A stretch of DNA of 64,000 bases from Apoderus coryli. Lineage: Eukaryota > Arthropoda > Insecta > Coleoptera > Attelabidae. The stretch spans positions 16,336,297-16,400,296 of the forward strand of contig OU452206.1 in the NCBI GenBank assembly GCA_911728435.2, given 5' to 3'. The notes under the pieces are model-generated. The model ran no database searches. It saw nothing but the letters and a program-made list of their open reading frames with translations, and was not told the DNA's origin. The translations under genes were made by a program, and so were the position numbers. Shown in pieces: positions 42,471-54,755 of this stretch; position 1 is the first letter of the stretch, and every line of letters starts with the position of its first letter.

Positions 42471-43674
42471 TTCTGCCGCTTATTCTAATCTTTTAATAAA
42501 ATAATTACAAATAAAAATGGTTAAATAAATCACTGCTTGTTTGTTTTAGTTACTTTTAGTTTGTCTCTGAGGAAGAAACATTATTTTTATTTTTTACTAT
42601 TTATAGAGTCATATCCTTATCTTTGTGGTATTAATATCTATTAATAATTAATTGGTATTACTAAATCAAGGAAATATCACAAGTTTAATAATTATGTATA
42701 ACTTCTCAATTATTATTGAGATAAATAATTACATATTATTGAATTTATCACATACTTATTTACAAATATTAGCACCTAACTCAGATTATATGCAGTGGCG
42801 TACGCAAGGCATATATTATTACAAAATAGGTATCGTCTCAACAAATTAAGATAGAGAATATTTTACCTGAAGTGGCTTCAAAATAGCGACGGTAAATAAT
42901 TAGATTTCTCTCCCGGTATATGTACAGGGTGTTGCAGAATAACATGCTGATCGTTAACGGTGTGAATCCTTAGGTGATTTTAAGAAGAAAAGTATAAAAT
43001 CTATGCCTATAAAGTTAACAGACTTTTGAGGGTGCTGAAATTAAAAAAAAATCGTTTTGTAAAATGCTCATTCAGTTTAATTTTGTTTCTTGTTTCCAAA
43101 GCGAAAAAATTAATAATCAATGCAAAACAGTTTTCACAGATAGTTATTTAAGTATAGTTGTTTTCACGAAAAATGGTCTTGGCTGTAACTGTAATAAACT
43201 ATCTGATTTAGTCCTATTGTGTAGAAAATCACCAGGTAACAAATGCAAATGTGCTATAGGTCTGTAATAATATACAATAAATGTTTTAAAATTATTGCAA
43301 GCCGTAACAGTTCCACCTGGCCGAGAGACAAAATTACCTGTTTTCAGAAATTATAATAAATATACAATCCGGTCCTTTTACATTTATGGTAGGCATTCTT
43401 GGGTTTTATGATGGGCAATATCGGAATACAATTTAGTCAAAACCATTTATCCTGAATTCCACTATACATACTTCTCACTTAACTTTAATTTTGAAAACGT
43501 ATGAGTATCATGGTAAATTTCACAAATGCCGAGTTAGCTGATATTCCTTAACTACCTGTACGGACTTGTTGAGGGTAATGCATGTGAAGTCTGACGATTA
43601 TATTATACTAAGAGCGGTATCCAAATAGAATAGTTTCGGATGCAGGAAAGTTAAATTTGCCCTAAAATGAATGG
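42471..43674. other. non-coding AT-rich stretch
   Basis: A MITE terminus TACAGGGTGTTGCAGAATAAC near 42924; nothing else recognised. Confidence 0.4.
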
Positions 43675-43830
43675 TATTTTAAAAATAAGTTTTCTTTTTT
43701 TCGATCATTTCTCAAATTGAAATTAATTTCTTCTACAACATAACTAAACGAACTAGTTAACAATGTTTACAAAACTTAATAATTTCAATTTGAGAAATGA
43801 TCAACAAAAAGAAAACTTTTAAAAAGGAAA
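43675..43830. repeat. inverted repeat, about 50-bp arms
   Basis: TTTAAAAATAAGTTTTCTTTTTTTCGATCATTTCTCAAATTGAAATTA pairs with TAATTTCAATTTGAGAAATGATCAACAAAAAGAAAACTTTTAAAAA around a loop of about 55 nt. Non-coding foldback. Confidence 0.75.
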
Positions 43831-43966
43831 AAACCATGTTAATATGTAGTCTCTTCGAATTTGATTTTTTGATAAGAATTTTATTTTGTATATACTTTTT
43901 CACAAAGTGCATAATATTATATAAATGTTTAATTTCACCAATCTGTTTACATAATCTTACGTATAG

Positions 43967-44010
43967 TGCCACTCAAGATGAAAGTATAAGATTCCGAAAC
44001 ATGTCTGGCA
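43967..44010 (+). other. hammerhead-like relic with damaged core
   Basis: TGCCA-CTCAAGA-T-GAA ... TTCC-GAAAC-AT-GTC-TGGCA. Stem I is a perfect 5 bp and the GUC triplet is kept, but the core reads CUCAAGA instead of CUGAAGA. Position G5 is essential in hammerheads, so this copy should be dead. Confidence 0.45.
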
Positions 44011-44025
44011 AAATCTGCCCCACCT

Positions 44026-44385
44026 GAGATAGCAGTCTTCTGGTTTCAAAACTCATTAAATCCACTTTCATAAAATGTTGGAAAATCGCAAAAAACTGTT
44101 TTGATACTACAAAACAAAGGTACAATAATAAAAATGAACGTATATATCTAGTAGTTACATACGACGATAATAATGGTTTTTTTTCAATATATTTTCTATA
44201 GTATTGCTGAAATTTGAAAATAGAGCAAATTCTATTCTATTTAAACATATTTTTGCGGGTTTTGAACCCAAATAGGTATTTAGTTCAGTAGAGCTTTCGA
44301 TCTACAATCCAATGATGTATCAAACGTATTTTAAGCAAAAGGTGGATTTAATGGGTTTTGAAACCAGAAGACTCATATATATAAA
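44026..44385. repeat. inverted-repeat element next to the hammerhead relic
   Basis: AGTCTTCTGGTTTCAAAACTCATTAAATCCACTTTC (44026-44061) is inverted at about 44340-44375 (GGTGGATTTAATGGGTTTTGAAACCAGAAGACT). It directly follows the hammerhead-like motif, consistent with an inverted Penelope-type pLTR. Confidence 0.65.
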
Positions 44386-45622
44386 CTGCTAACATCTTGT
44401 TGTCAGTCGTCTCTCATACTGCTTGCTGATCACCACTGAAGCATGGTAGTGTGAAGCAAATTTCCAACATAACTTAAAGTTTTGTTACTTTATATAACAA
44501 GCAATTCATAAATAGAACCTCCCGCCAGGGAATTCGGGCGCATTTTAGATGTGGCCACAAACATTTTGTCGTCATATATATAAAGAATTTTGTGGAGTGG
44601 ACGTCTTTTGATTTATAAATATATTGAAAATGTTTTTCTGGCCTACGTCACTAAGAAGGCAAAAATGTTAACGCATAATCAAGTTGATTTATTGTTATTT
44701 TACTTTATACTTTGTTGTAATTTGTGTGGGTTTTATAATTTATTTTTAAAAAGATTTTGTACCGATACAGAAACAATTAATAAACCCCAATTTGCTTTTG
44801 TACTTTGTGGTATCGTATTTGTGTACTTGTCTCTATGAGTTCGTAGGTACGTTATCTATGACATGTTAGCAATGTTGTTTTGCATGTTTGTGTTAGATTG
44901 GAGTTTAAAGAAGCTAATAAATAAAGCTAAACGTCGCGAAACATCGAAACCTTAGTGGTTTAATTACTTTTTTCCCTAAAAGTCGACAAATAACGAACCT
45001 TTGACATACCAAATTACATTTTTCAAGGCCTACTGTCCACACAAACAGAGGACTATCTTGTGTGGATCTTTTGTTATTTTGGTAAAAACGAAAGAGTGTT
45101 ACTCCAGTGTAGTCTACGGCACAGATATGTCTGAGGCAAAGAAATTATTTATATTATCTTCTAGTGTTCTTAATTTTCCTATATTTTCAGAGATTTTGGG
45201 ATATAAACAAGACTCAAAATATGATTTTTGAAATTTGGACATGTATTTTTTGTTATCAATGTCTGCTACATTGATAACCAATTTCGGACACTCTTTTACA
45301 TTAGGCTAAAGATAATTCTGTTACAAATGTCTTCAATAGATAAAGAAAATTTGCAGAGATAACTTAATTCTTACACCTTCGGTTCGTCTTCTTCTACCAG
45401 ACTACGATTTAGCTAAATCTTATTCCAGATATTGTAGGGAGTTAAATTATTTAAGAAATAGAAAATAGCGAGATGAAACCAAGCGTGAGCGTTAGTACCT
45501 AACCAAAGAGATAAATCCTTATAACCCAAATTGTAATGAATAATGAAAAGTATGTTTCTTCCTCAAATACCTCAAGAAGCCGACTACAACCCCACATAAC
45601 AAACGAGAAGTGATTTACTTAC
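44386..45622. other. non-coding stretch
   Basis: No gene recognised; CGCGAAACATCGAAACC near 44936 resembles hammerhead tail sequence, but no CUGANGA is placed correctly. Confidence 0.35.
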
Positions 45623-46417
45623 CAACAACCATCATCCTGCCTTGCAAAATCCTTTGAACTTCCCCCGCATCTGATCCACTTTCTGTATCTGACATTCCAT
45701 GATTTTGATTACTGCGGAAGAACATTTTCTTATTCTTCTGGTACGGCCCTGGCACCGGTGGCAGAGGCCGTGTTGGCGCCGCACCAACATCCCTAGTTTG
45801 CTGTTGTAATGAACGTGCCTGAACCGCACCAATGTCTCTATTTACAAAACGCGCTTGTTCACTTTGCTGTTGCTGCATTCGAATTCGATACATATCGTTC
45901 GCACTCGCGGTTAATCGCGAATTTCGAACAAATTGTTCATTGGGACTGAATTGTTGTCGCATCACAGGTTGGGGACTTAATTTTCCGATTAAAACACCGC
46001 TTTGTTTCTGTTGATTGTCACTATCATGGATTTGTCCATAAATATCACACACTTTGTTACTAATCGAGACTTGTCTTTGTGGACCCGATGCTGATCTTCC
46101 ATACATGGATTCTGCGATACTTTGGCGTGATGAATACATTGGATTTATTGGTCTAGGGTTGTTGGAATTATTACTGAAGTATGGTGATTGTTGGTTTATT
46201 GGTGGAGGTTGTGGTAGATATCCACCAAATTGTCCAAAGATCTCGTCGTTAAGTATTACCTCTCGTCGAAGTTGTTGTGGTGGTGGTTGAGGTCTCGGTT
46301 GGTTTATTGGAATTCGTTGTTGGAAGTATTGTTGAGGCTCCTGTGGACGTATTTGTGGCGTTTGACGCTGGCGATAGAGCTCTTCTCTTATTTGAATTGA
46401 GCCATGTCGCGTGAGAC
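45623..46417 (-). CDS. exon 3 of the large disordered-protein gene
   Basis: A 795-nt exon with acceptor CCAGTTTTTTAG| and donor GTTG|GTAAGT, symmetric phase 1-1. It encodes 265 residues continuing the protein: LTRHGSIQIREELYRQR, a Pro/Gln-rich part (NQPRPQPPPQQLRRE), EIFGQFGGYLPQPPP, MYSSRQSIAESMYGRSASGP, a polyQ stretch, TRPLPPVPGPYQ (a proline-rich SH3-ligand-like motif) and GMSDTESGSDAGEVQRILQG near the end. No globular domain is seen. The donor is in phase 1, so the next coding exon is further left; 19841-19897 is the best candidate in the window. Confidence 0.85.
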
Positions 46418-46470
46418 CTAAAAAACTGGCTTATTAAAGACAATAAATAGTTTATTTAAGCATTTTTTAC

Positions 46471-46833
46471 CTTGAGGTGTCCTTATTGCATCAATCGGCT
46501 GCCCATACAATCCCTCAGCGATTCTTGTTTGGTTTTGCTGCCTTAAAACTAACTCTTCCGGTACCATTTCTCTGGGCCCTTGTCTCGAATAATATGCAAC
46601 ACTGTTCGACCGAGGATGGACATTTGCATAACCATAAGGCTCATTAGGATCCGGCATATTAGGTTGAGGCCTAATTTCGATTCTACGTTGCGGTGGAGTT
46701 GCTATGAATCCATTTTTTGTGGGCCAAGACTGCTGGGGCTGTTGGAGAGTGGTACTGTCTGAGTTTGAACTTGAAAAACTCACTTGACGTCGTAACTGAC
46801 TTTCCATTTGTTTTGGAGGCGTATTGAGGCTGC
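46471..46833 (-). CDS. exon 2 of the large disordered-protein gene
   Basis: A 363-nt exon, acceptor CTATCGTTACAG|, donor TCAAG|GTAAAA, phase 1-1. The peptide includes SLNTPPKQMESQLRRQVSFS, ATPPQRRIEIRPQPNMPDPN, YGYANVHPRSNSVAYYSRQG and EELVLRQQNQTRIAEGLYGQ. RRQVSFS and similar R-x-x-S sites suggest kinase targets (inference). Introns on both sides are very short (67 and 53 nt), normal for insects. Confidence 0.9.
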
Positions 46834-46900
46834 CTGTAACGATAGAAAGTAATAATTATTGAGGAAAACCGCTACTACTTGTACGAAAAATAAAACGTAC

Positions 46901-49133
46901 CTCTTTTAAATATTGGTCGATACAGACTATTGGTATCTGGACTTCTAGGACCATTTTCATTCATATTCCGGGCAAAATTCGACTGGTAAAACGCTTGTGG
47001 ATTATTAACTACCACGCGATCCTCAGGAATTATTGCCACTTGCCGCTGTTGCTTCATTTCACCAATATTCACCGATCGTGGATCACGAGGTAAGCTCAGA
47101 CTCCTCCGACTATTTCGCGCACTTGTCGGAGACGAACTTCGCGATCTCCGCATCGATGGAGAATCAACTTGTTGCATTTGGTACAAGTAAGAGTCAAAAT
47201 TTTCTTGCTCTTTCAGCTTTTTTAGTTCTTTCCAATAGTATGCCTCAACGCTTTTCCTCATATCGTCTTTTTGAGGCGTGGACTTTGGTGATGCTTGGGA
47301 TAGCTGCGCATCTGAAGGTGTTGATGGTCGTAAGCTTAGAGAAGTTTGCGTTGGTGATAACGATCGATTAGGCGTTGGACTGCGGTAGCTTACACCTGAA
47401 TCCGTTACACTACGATCAGTAATATTCGGTGATGCTTGACTAATGCGTTGGTTAAACTTCTCTAAACTCGTCTGACTTACTCTATTATTATTATTAAAGG
47501 CTTCATCTGAAGATCGCCGGTACAACACGCGATTACCACCATTTCCTATAGGAGGTTTACTGGATAACGTATAATTATTATCATCATTTTGTGGTACTCT
47601 AGGACTTTCTCTATTTCTACTTGAAGGAACTGGTGATTTTGGCTTTAGTAACTCGGTTGCGATCAGCTTCTCCGCACTAACATGGTGGTGTGGTATCGGT
47701 GATTTTATTCTTGGAGATAAAGGACCGATATCGCGATTCATTGGCAGCTTTAATTTTGTTGGTTCCAGTGACGGCGATTGCGGTGGTTTCTGTACGCTAC
47801 GTCTGTGATTTGAGTGTTCAATACTGTCAAAAACTGTTCCATAATTGTCGTTAACGAACGTTTTTTGTTCGACATGTCTTCGCGCTGTATCTGAATACCC
47901 AACTTGAGGTTGTGACAGATTTATTGGAGGCAAGGCTTTAGGGTTAACTAATCGTACATCTTGGCGAGTCTCTTGTGCTCGAGGCGGTGTATCACGATTC
48001 ATTCGTTGTTTTTGATGATCAGATTCCATTGTACTTTGTGATGAGCTTGTATCGATATATTTTTGTATTGATTGCATGTTCATATACGAATTAACTGGTT
48101 TAGTATTCGGGATCGGTTTATCCATTGGTAAATATCCAGCAGTTTTATTGTTGCTTCCAGGTTTTTCAAATCCTTGTTTGATCGAATTGAATTGGTTAAT
48201 ATGCAATTGTGCATAATGGCGTTCTAGTTCGTTTTGGAAATTCGGATCGACCAGTCGATTATCACTGTCACTTCTCTTTAATTTCGTTGTGTTCTTGTTT
48301 GTGGGAGGTAATTGACCGCTTGTAGTATGGCGGTAAGTAACATTTCTATTCAGGTTTTCGTTTTGTATGTTTTCAGAAAATGTTCCATTTTCTTTGTTTT
48401 GTGATTTGTTTTTCTCACTGTCTTTCTTTTTAGATTTGTCTTTACCGAAGAATTTACCACTAAATAACTTTCTAAAACTGCTGCTTCGTTTCTTTTTGCT
48501 ATCCATGGTAAAGTAGGAAAGCTCTTTTTGTAATTTATAGACACTTTCTTCTGACTCTGATTTGCGCACAATTGATATACAGTCCTCGTCCGAACTGGTA
48601 GTTATCGATTTCCTAGGAAGTGCGTCCTTTTTATTACGTTTTTTCTTTATTTTGTCGATATCCAAACTATATCTAGTATTTCTAATTTTATCTTCATTAC
48701 TGTTACTTTTTTTCGAAGAGTTACTTAGACTTCTTCTTGGCCTTGGTATTGGAGGATTATCAGTTTGATAATTTTCTTTAATTTTATCAACAGTGGTGCT
48801 TCTGTTTGGTGAGAAGCTTCGATGCAGCTTTGCATAAGCGGTTCGATTTATTGTTCCGCGGTTGTTCGTTGGATCTCGGCGTAGTATCACGATATCTTCG
48901 CTCGTTATCGATGGTGTTCGTTGGAGTTCTATTCGTTGTGTCGATATATATGTTGGCGTTTCGAAAGTTGCTGTCTTTGCTTGTGCATTGTTATTATTTG
49001 GTTCTTCCTTGATTTTCGATAATATGTTGAAAATGGTTTTGACTTCATCATTGATTTGTTGTTGTTTTGATGACTCGATTGGTGATGTTGATGACATTGT
49101 CGATTGGATTTTTCACTGGATATGTGGACGTCT
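46901..49133 (-). CDS. exon 1 (coding) of the large disordered-protein gene
   Basis: The exon begins after a TTGTTTCAG acceptor at 49133. An in-frame TGA precedes the ATG at 49097, so 49097 is the start; the first 36 nt are 5' UTR. The coding part is 2,197 nt, ending at AAAAGAG|GTACGT in phase 1. The 732 residues are basic and Ser-rich: an N-terminal helix candidate (DEVKTIFNILSKIKEE), PPIPRPRRSLSNS, a polybasic block (KKKRSSSFRKLFSGKFFGKD, about residues 203-222, followed by a KDKSKKKDSEKNK run) that could bind acidic lipids or microtubules, many S-P sites, and EAYYWKELKKLKEQENFDSY near residue 625. No enzyme domain or signal peptide. I do not recognise the orthologue; cytoskeletal or synaptic scaffold is a guess from composition. 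Confidence 0.85.
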
Positions 49134-50372
49134 CCTGAAACAATGATGTAAATGGTTAGTGAGTCTTCTTGAGGAAGTTTGGAGGAGTTCAATAAAAATT
49201 TTTTTAGAAGTATAATATTAATTACAAAATGTGAGTTGAACTTTGGTTCAACAAGTTGAAATCGAACGAAGAAAATCACGCAAAATATCAGCTAGAAATG
49301 GCAAAATGGTGTAGTAAAATATACTATGTGTTCCATTTAAAAACTAACCTCAAAAACTTTTTTACACTATACAAAAGTGTTCCTTTAATTTGTTTGAGCA
49401 CAAACAAAAAAAATGTAGTTATCCGCAACAAGAAATGGATCTTTGTTAGAAGAAAACCATACATAAAATATGAGCCTCAAAATTAAATTACCCAGTCATT
49501 TTTGAACACGAACAGGAAGCATATTTAAACAAAAACCTCATGGTTTAAATTAGAAAATTATCAATAATATTGAGATTTTCTAGAACAAATAATTATAACA
49601 ACGTACATACCTAGTCGCTACATATGTTACACTTAATGTTATGCCTGATAAAAGATTAAATACATCTCGTTTTGAAATGTTTGTCGTTAATATTGGTACT
49701 GATAAAAATATCGTATAGAGATAATAAATATATATTTTTTAGTAGAATTCTTATTACTATTTACAAAATGTTTTAAAATAAACGCTGACGCCATGGAATG
49801 CAAATAGAACAGCGCAATGAGTACCCAGGTACTTATACCTTGGAAGCTGTTTTAAAGGATTCATATTTTTATCTCAAATATTCCATTTCTTTAATTCGAT
49901 GCCCCTTTTCTCCTATTTCCACTGAGTTTCAAATTAAAACTCTGCAGGTATATAAATTCAAGTTTATTTTGCAGTTTTCTTTAAGCAGCTTTTATTAAAG
50001 CTTTCTCGGATACTCTATGGTCAACTGACGGTTGTTTAACAACTATGTTAGGACAGAGTTTCTTTCAAAATAAATTTATTTGGGTTTATTGAAGAAAATA
50101 TCTGCACGATGTGAGCGCTGCTTGCTCTGGTGAAATCTGCCCACAAGTTATTAGCGAAGATATTAGCTACTATTTTTGAGACACATGCGTGATGATCTTC
50201 ACCGGTTACTTGGAAAAAGGAAGAACAATAACTGGATAGTAAACGTAGTAGAGGCGGAGAACTTTAACTTGGCTACACTGTTTTCTGTGACAGCCGATTT
50301 GACGATTCTTGATTGTTTTAAGGTTAGTTTGGTTTGGCAATTGATCATGAATAGACTCACGCCGGAATAACG
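49134..50372. other. upstream intron of the minus-strand gene
   Basis: Begins with the acceptor of the 49133 exon, so a 5' UTR exon should lie further right. No repeat or gene recognised. Confidence 0.45.
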
Positions 50373-52010
50373 TTTGATATAGATCGATATAGATATATTT
50401 ATTCACCATCTTATGTTACAAAACATGTATAGTACGTCAAAAAGGAACAAAAATTAATCAATCAAAGTTAGAGCAACAAAGAAAGGCTTACAAACAAATT
50501 AAAATAGCAACAACATAAAACAAACTAAAATCTAGAAAAATCTTACAATATCGCTTCTGAAATAGTCCTGAAATGTATAAAAAGCTTGAGATATCAAAAA
50601 TGATTTAATACTTTTGTTAAACTGGACTTCACCAAGGTTCTTTATGTGAGACGGCAGCTTATTATAAAATTTAACACAATATTAGTCAGAACCTTTCCTA
50701 GTCCTCAATAGGTGGTGAAATTCAGGCAATATGTCATTTCGATTTCGCGTACCATAATTATGCATATCAGAGTGAAGAGTGAAATGCGAGGCATTGGTTC
50801 GAATGTAGCCAAGACAGTTTAAGATGTACAAGGAAGGCAAAGTAAGTAGTCCGTGTTCAACAAAATACTTTTTACAGCAGTCACGCCAACCGAGCCCCAA
50901 CATTGTACGTAAACATCTCCTCTGCAGTCTGAAGATTTTCATTGCATGGGAACTATGTCCCCAGTTCAAAATACCATACGACATACGGGAAACAAAATAA
51001 CCGTGATATACCGTCAACAGACTGGCGATTGAAACACTCTGCGCAAGCCTTCTGATCAGATATATGACCCTGGACAGCGAGCACCCAAGCTCTCGACATG
51101 ACTCTCCCAGGTTAATTTAGGATCAAGATGAACCCCAAGGAACTTCACGCGAACATCGCTCTGAAGATGGATAGGCGCAGAACGCAATGTAAGAGTTTTA
51201 GCCCGATTCAAGCTCAGTTCATTTGCCAGAAACCAATTGCCTATGTTAGTCTCAACAGCATTAACCAACTCCCCTAAAGGGTCGTTTGGTCGATATCTAA
51301 TCAGACTAGTTGTGTCGTCAGCAAAGAGGATTATATTTGAGTCCTCTTGAAATTTGTATAAATCATTTACGTATATTAAAAACAGTAAAGGTCCCAAAAC
51401 CGACCCCTGGGGCACACCCCGTCCAACCCTGCGTTTCTCAGAGTATCGTCCCCCATACAAAACGTGCTGAAAACGATCGCTGAGATAAGAGCCAACCAAG
51501 GCAACACTGTCAACATCAAAGTTATAGTAAGAGAGTTTCTGAAGAAGTATCTCGTGTGAGACACAGTCAAAAGCCTTAGTGAGGTCATAAAAGGAAGCAA
51601 AGGTGTCATAGCCCTGCTCCATGCCATCCGAAACATATTCCAAAATGTTATTAATTGCAAGAGTAGTAGATCTCTTATTACGAAAGCCATATTGACTTTG
51701 CATAAAGAGATTATTTGCTTCAAAATATTCAGTTATTTGATTTTTAATAATAGACTCAAAGATTTTTGAAAAAATTGGCAAGATCGATATTGGTAGATAG
51801 TTACTGGGATCATCAACCGATCCTTTATTTTTGTAGATTGGAATAACCCTTGCCTCCTTCAAGACCGCCGGAAATACAGCGTCACCAATGCAATGGTTTA
51901 TCAACTTAGTAAGCGGCACCACTAGCAGATTCTTTAAAGTCCCAATAATCCTAACATTAAGCTCATAACAAACCGAGCTTTTTGTGTTTTTCATACCTTT
52001 GCAAATTGTT
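50373..52010 (-). pseudogene. LINE (CR1/Jockey-like), 5'-truncated, RT core and 3' end
   Basis: The longest LINE here. From about 51994 on the minus strand: RVIPIYKNKGSVDDPSNYLP (fingers), SQYGFRNKRSTTLAI, DLTKAFDCVSHEIL (first catalytic Asp), GVPQGSVLGPLLFLIYVNDL, and NIILFADDTT (catalytic FADD), then KFLGVHLDPKLTWESHV. A frameshift at about 51060 (51017/51056) separates the post-RT region: YGILNWGHSS, RLQRRCLRTMLG, and HNYGTRNRNDILPEFHHLLR. The 3' UTR ends GTGAATAAATATATCTATATC near 50373. RT motifs are intact apart from the single frameshift and the missing 5' part (no endonuclease), so the insertion is relatively young. Confidence 0.9.
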
Positions 52011-52069
52011 TAAACTTATTTCGGTTCAATTCGAGAAACATGTCGGGCGTTAGGTGTGGCGTTATGGTG

Positions 52070-52487
52070 CTCATAATCATCCTCTTCGATAAATTATGGC
52101 TCGTCGTGCTCAACTCTTAAACTTGTGTTCATCCACTGTATGGAAAATTTTGCATAAAGATCATGGTTCACGCGCTGACAAGAATCAATTTGTGTATGAA
52201 TTGAAGCCACAAGATCATCTTTCGCGCCGTACATTTAGTGAATTGGCCGAAGAAGATATTGCCATTGATTCACAATTTCATCGGAAAATGTTGTTCAGTG
52301 ATGAAACACAATTTTCGTTAAACAAACAGAATTGCCGGTTTTAGATCGATGATAATTACTCAATGCTTTCGTCACAAACTAGATAAAAAAGTGTCAAGTT
52401 TAAAAATTATTAAAACTACAACAGAAAATGAAAAGGCCTCAGATTATTCCACACGTTAGACGAAAATTGAACACCCTGTATATAATT
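52070..52487 (+). pseudogene. mariner-like transposase fragment with right terminus
   Basis: STVWKILHKDHGSRADKNQF, LKPQDHLSRRTFSELAEEDI and MLFSDETQFSLNKQNC match the HTH-to-first-Asp region of insect mariner-like transposases. The rest is deleted (the frame joins directly to a region ending AACACCCTGTATA at about 52487), so it is an internally deleted copy. Confidence 0.75.
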
Positions 52488-53145
52488 ATTTTATCGAAAT
52501 AATGTATTGGTACAGAGTATCAGACTTGTATATAAATATTAGTCTAAATATAGAGATATTTATGTAGAAAAAGGTGAATAAAACGTATTGCTTATATACC
52601 GGCCAAATGAGATACGTACGCACCAAACAACATCAAGTTCAAAATACGGATTTTGTTTGTGGGGGTTTTCTGCTTTCGTATGAGCCATAAAATGTCTGCA
52701 ATTAAATTAACTTTGGTTGTTTCATATAGACGGGAAATGGAACACAAAGACAGCTGAATAACTATGAAAAATGCTTAACATCTTCATATATACAAAAAAA
52801 AAAAACTGGATGAAATGCCGTCGTGGCGGATTCAGCAGGAGGTAACGTTAACCTCAGTACTGATCAGCAGGTAACATTCCCATTAACTCCTGAGTAGGTT
52901 GGTCACTCATATTGGGGACATTTTCAAAATAGACAACCTATTACAAATTTTGGATGCTAATTTTCAATACAATTTTTTGGCCACCTTATATAAAGAAATG
53001 ACAACATATTTTACAGAGTCGTCAAAAATTGACCTTACTTTATCAGAATATCGAGAAACATGCCTTAATAAATTTTTCCCTATTGCGCCTATTAAGCCTG
53101 AAAACGTCATTCATTTTTCACATAAATTTTGAAAGTCGAATTTCT
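52488..53145. other. non-coding stretch
   Basis: The frame at 52899-53132 (IFKIDNLLQILDANFQYNFL ...) has no recognised domain; nothing else seen. Confidence 0.35.
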
Positions 53146-53559
53146 CGAAAACCTTTAAGTTTTTCGGGAAAAAATAAGTATGCCTTTTTTATGTAGAAAA
53201 CTTTATTTTATCACATTTTTGACACAAAATGAATATAAATCACAAGGAAAAAAAGTTAGGTTATAATTAAGGCAAGGGGCCCCCCCGTTTACCCGCCTAT
53301 GGTCATCCTTTTTTATTCAACTTCATATCAGTTTACGACATTTAACTTGGTGAATAAATATGCTACATTTGGTTAATTCATCTTTACTCGTTTCGAAAAT
53401 ATTTCAAAAAAATCGTCTTCAGGCAGTCATCTTTGACACCCTGTATTTTTGTAAATAAGGACTTTTCGAAAAATTACTATTTAGGTTTTTTTTTTATGAA
53501 TAGATGTCCCCAATTCGCTCACAGATTTTGGGCAGCTTTTTTTAGAAACACTTTGTATA
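53146..53559 (+). repeat. interspersed repeat C, copy 2
   Basis: Same strand and extent as copy 1 (20935-21316): TATGCCTTTTTTATGTAGAAAAC, GGCAAGGGGCCCCCCCGTTTACCCGCC, end AACACTTTGTATA. It has an extra CTCACAGATTTTGGG near the end, which copy 1 lacks. Confidence 0.8.
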
Positions 53560-53819
53560 GCTTTCCTATTTGTACTTTTTTTAAATGTGTATCGGGGTAT
53601 TTCCTGGAGGGACACCGTGTATAACATTGTATTTTGGCGCCTAATAACCCGAGAACTAGTCAGTCAGCAGACGGCTACAATTTATTAATAAATTGGCTTC
53701 TTCCTGTAGGAACAAAAATATGAAAAAAAAATATTTCAAATTACAAACCTGACTGCAAGAAACTAAATAAATTAAATTACAAAAATGTTAAAACAAAATA
53801 AAAAAAAATATTCTCCAAG

Positions 53820-54755
53820 CATGCCAGAAAAATTGGCTAATTATATCTATACAGTTTTGATATAAGATAACCTACAAAATGCTGCATAAAAAGGGGACAT
53901 TTAGAGAATATACCGAAATCGGCAAGCTCGAGAAAAACAACAACTAGGACAGACAGACGCATTAAAAGAATTTCCCAAAACGATCCTTGGATATCTGCAC
54001 CTAGAAACAATTGCTGAAATTCCCGAAATTGAGGATAGTCCATGGCCAGTTCAAAGAAGATTGGTAGACGCAAAGTTATTTAGTAGACGCCCGGCGAAAA
54101 AGCCGCTTATTTCGGCAAGAAATGGAGTGGCTACGTTTGAATTTGCACGTGGACATTTAAATTGGACAGTAGACGATTGGCATAAAGTGTTATTTAGCGA
54201 TGAAACGCGTTATAAAATTTTCAATTCTGATAGAATGAAGCATATAAGATGGCCAATCAATCCAAGGTTTCATCCCAAATACGTTACACCCACAGGCAAA
54301 GGCAGTGTTTTCCATGGGGTTGTTTCTCATGGAATGGGGTGGGTCCTTTAAACTTCAATAATGACACCATGGATCGATTTGTCTATAGAGATCTAATGCA
54401 AAATGAAATGTTGTCTTATGCAGAGTGGGAAATGCCGTTGCATTTTATTTTTTAATAGGATAACGATCCAAAACACTTCCGAATTGATTAAGAGTGGTTT
54501 CAAGAAAATAACGTTCTGGTTTTGGAGTGGGCGGCACTATATCCTCAGACCTTTTATTTTACTTAAAATCTATGTGAAGAAGTTGAGCGTGGAATTCGTA
54601 CACAAGTATTCACAAATAAACCATCATTGGTAAATAAAATCAATGGAGTTTGAAATAACCTTTCCGAAAATACTGTCCAAAAATTGATTGCTTCAATGCT
54701 GCGACGTTGCTGGCAAATAATAAATAATAATGGATATTCTATTAATTATTAACAT
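53820..54755 (+). pseudogene. Tc1-like transposon, broken transposase
   Basis: DDE_3-type Tc1 transposase in three frames: KRISQNDPWISAPRN, RRLVDAKLFSRRPAKKPLIS, then FARGHLNWTVDDWHKVLFSD with the first catalytic Asp in LFSDETRY, WPINPRFHPKYV, GKGSVFHGVVSHGMG; after a frameshift DNDPKHFRID (second catalytic Asp) and LVLEWAALYPQT, and an intact-looking end (RRCWQIINNNGYSINY, stop near 54752). Several stops and at least two frameshifts. The left terminal region (about 53830-53890) recurs, inverted, at 1055-1125. No clear TIR pair located. Confidence 0.85.

Noticed and set aside
44920..44960. CGCGAAACATCGAAACC near 44936 as a hammerhead
   Set aside because: No CUGANGA at the right distance and no stem II.
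47033..49146. Several plus-strand open frames over the large minus-strand exon
   Set aside because: Shadows of the real coding exon, whose splice sites and phase are consistent on the minus strand only.
52899..53132. 77-codon frame near repeat C
   Set aside because: Coding-looking, but no homology, splice or start evidence; left as unassigned.
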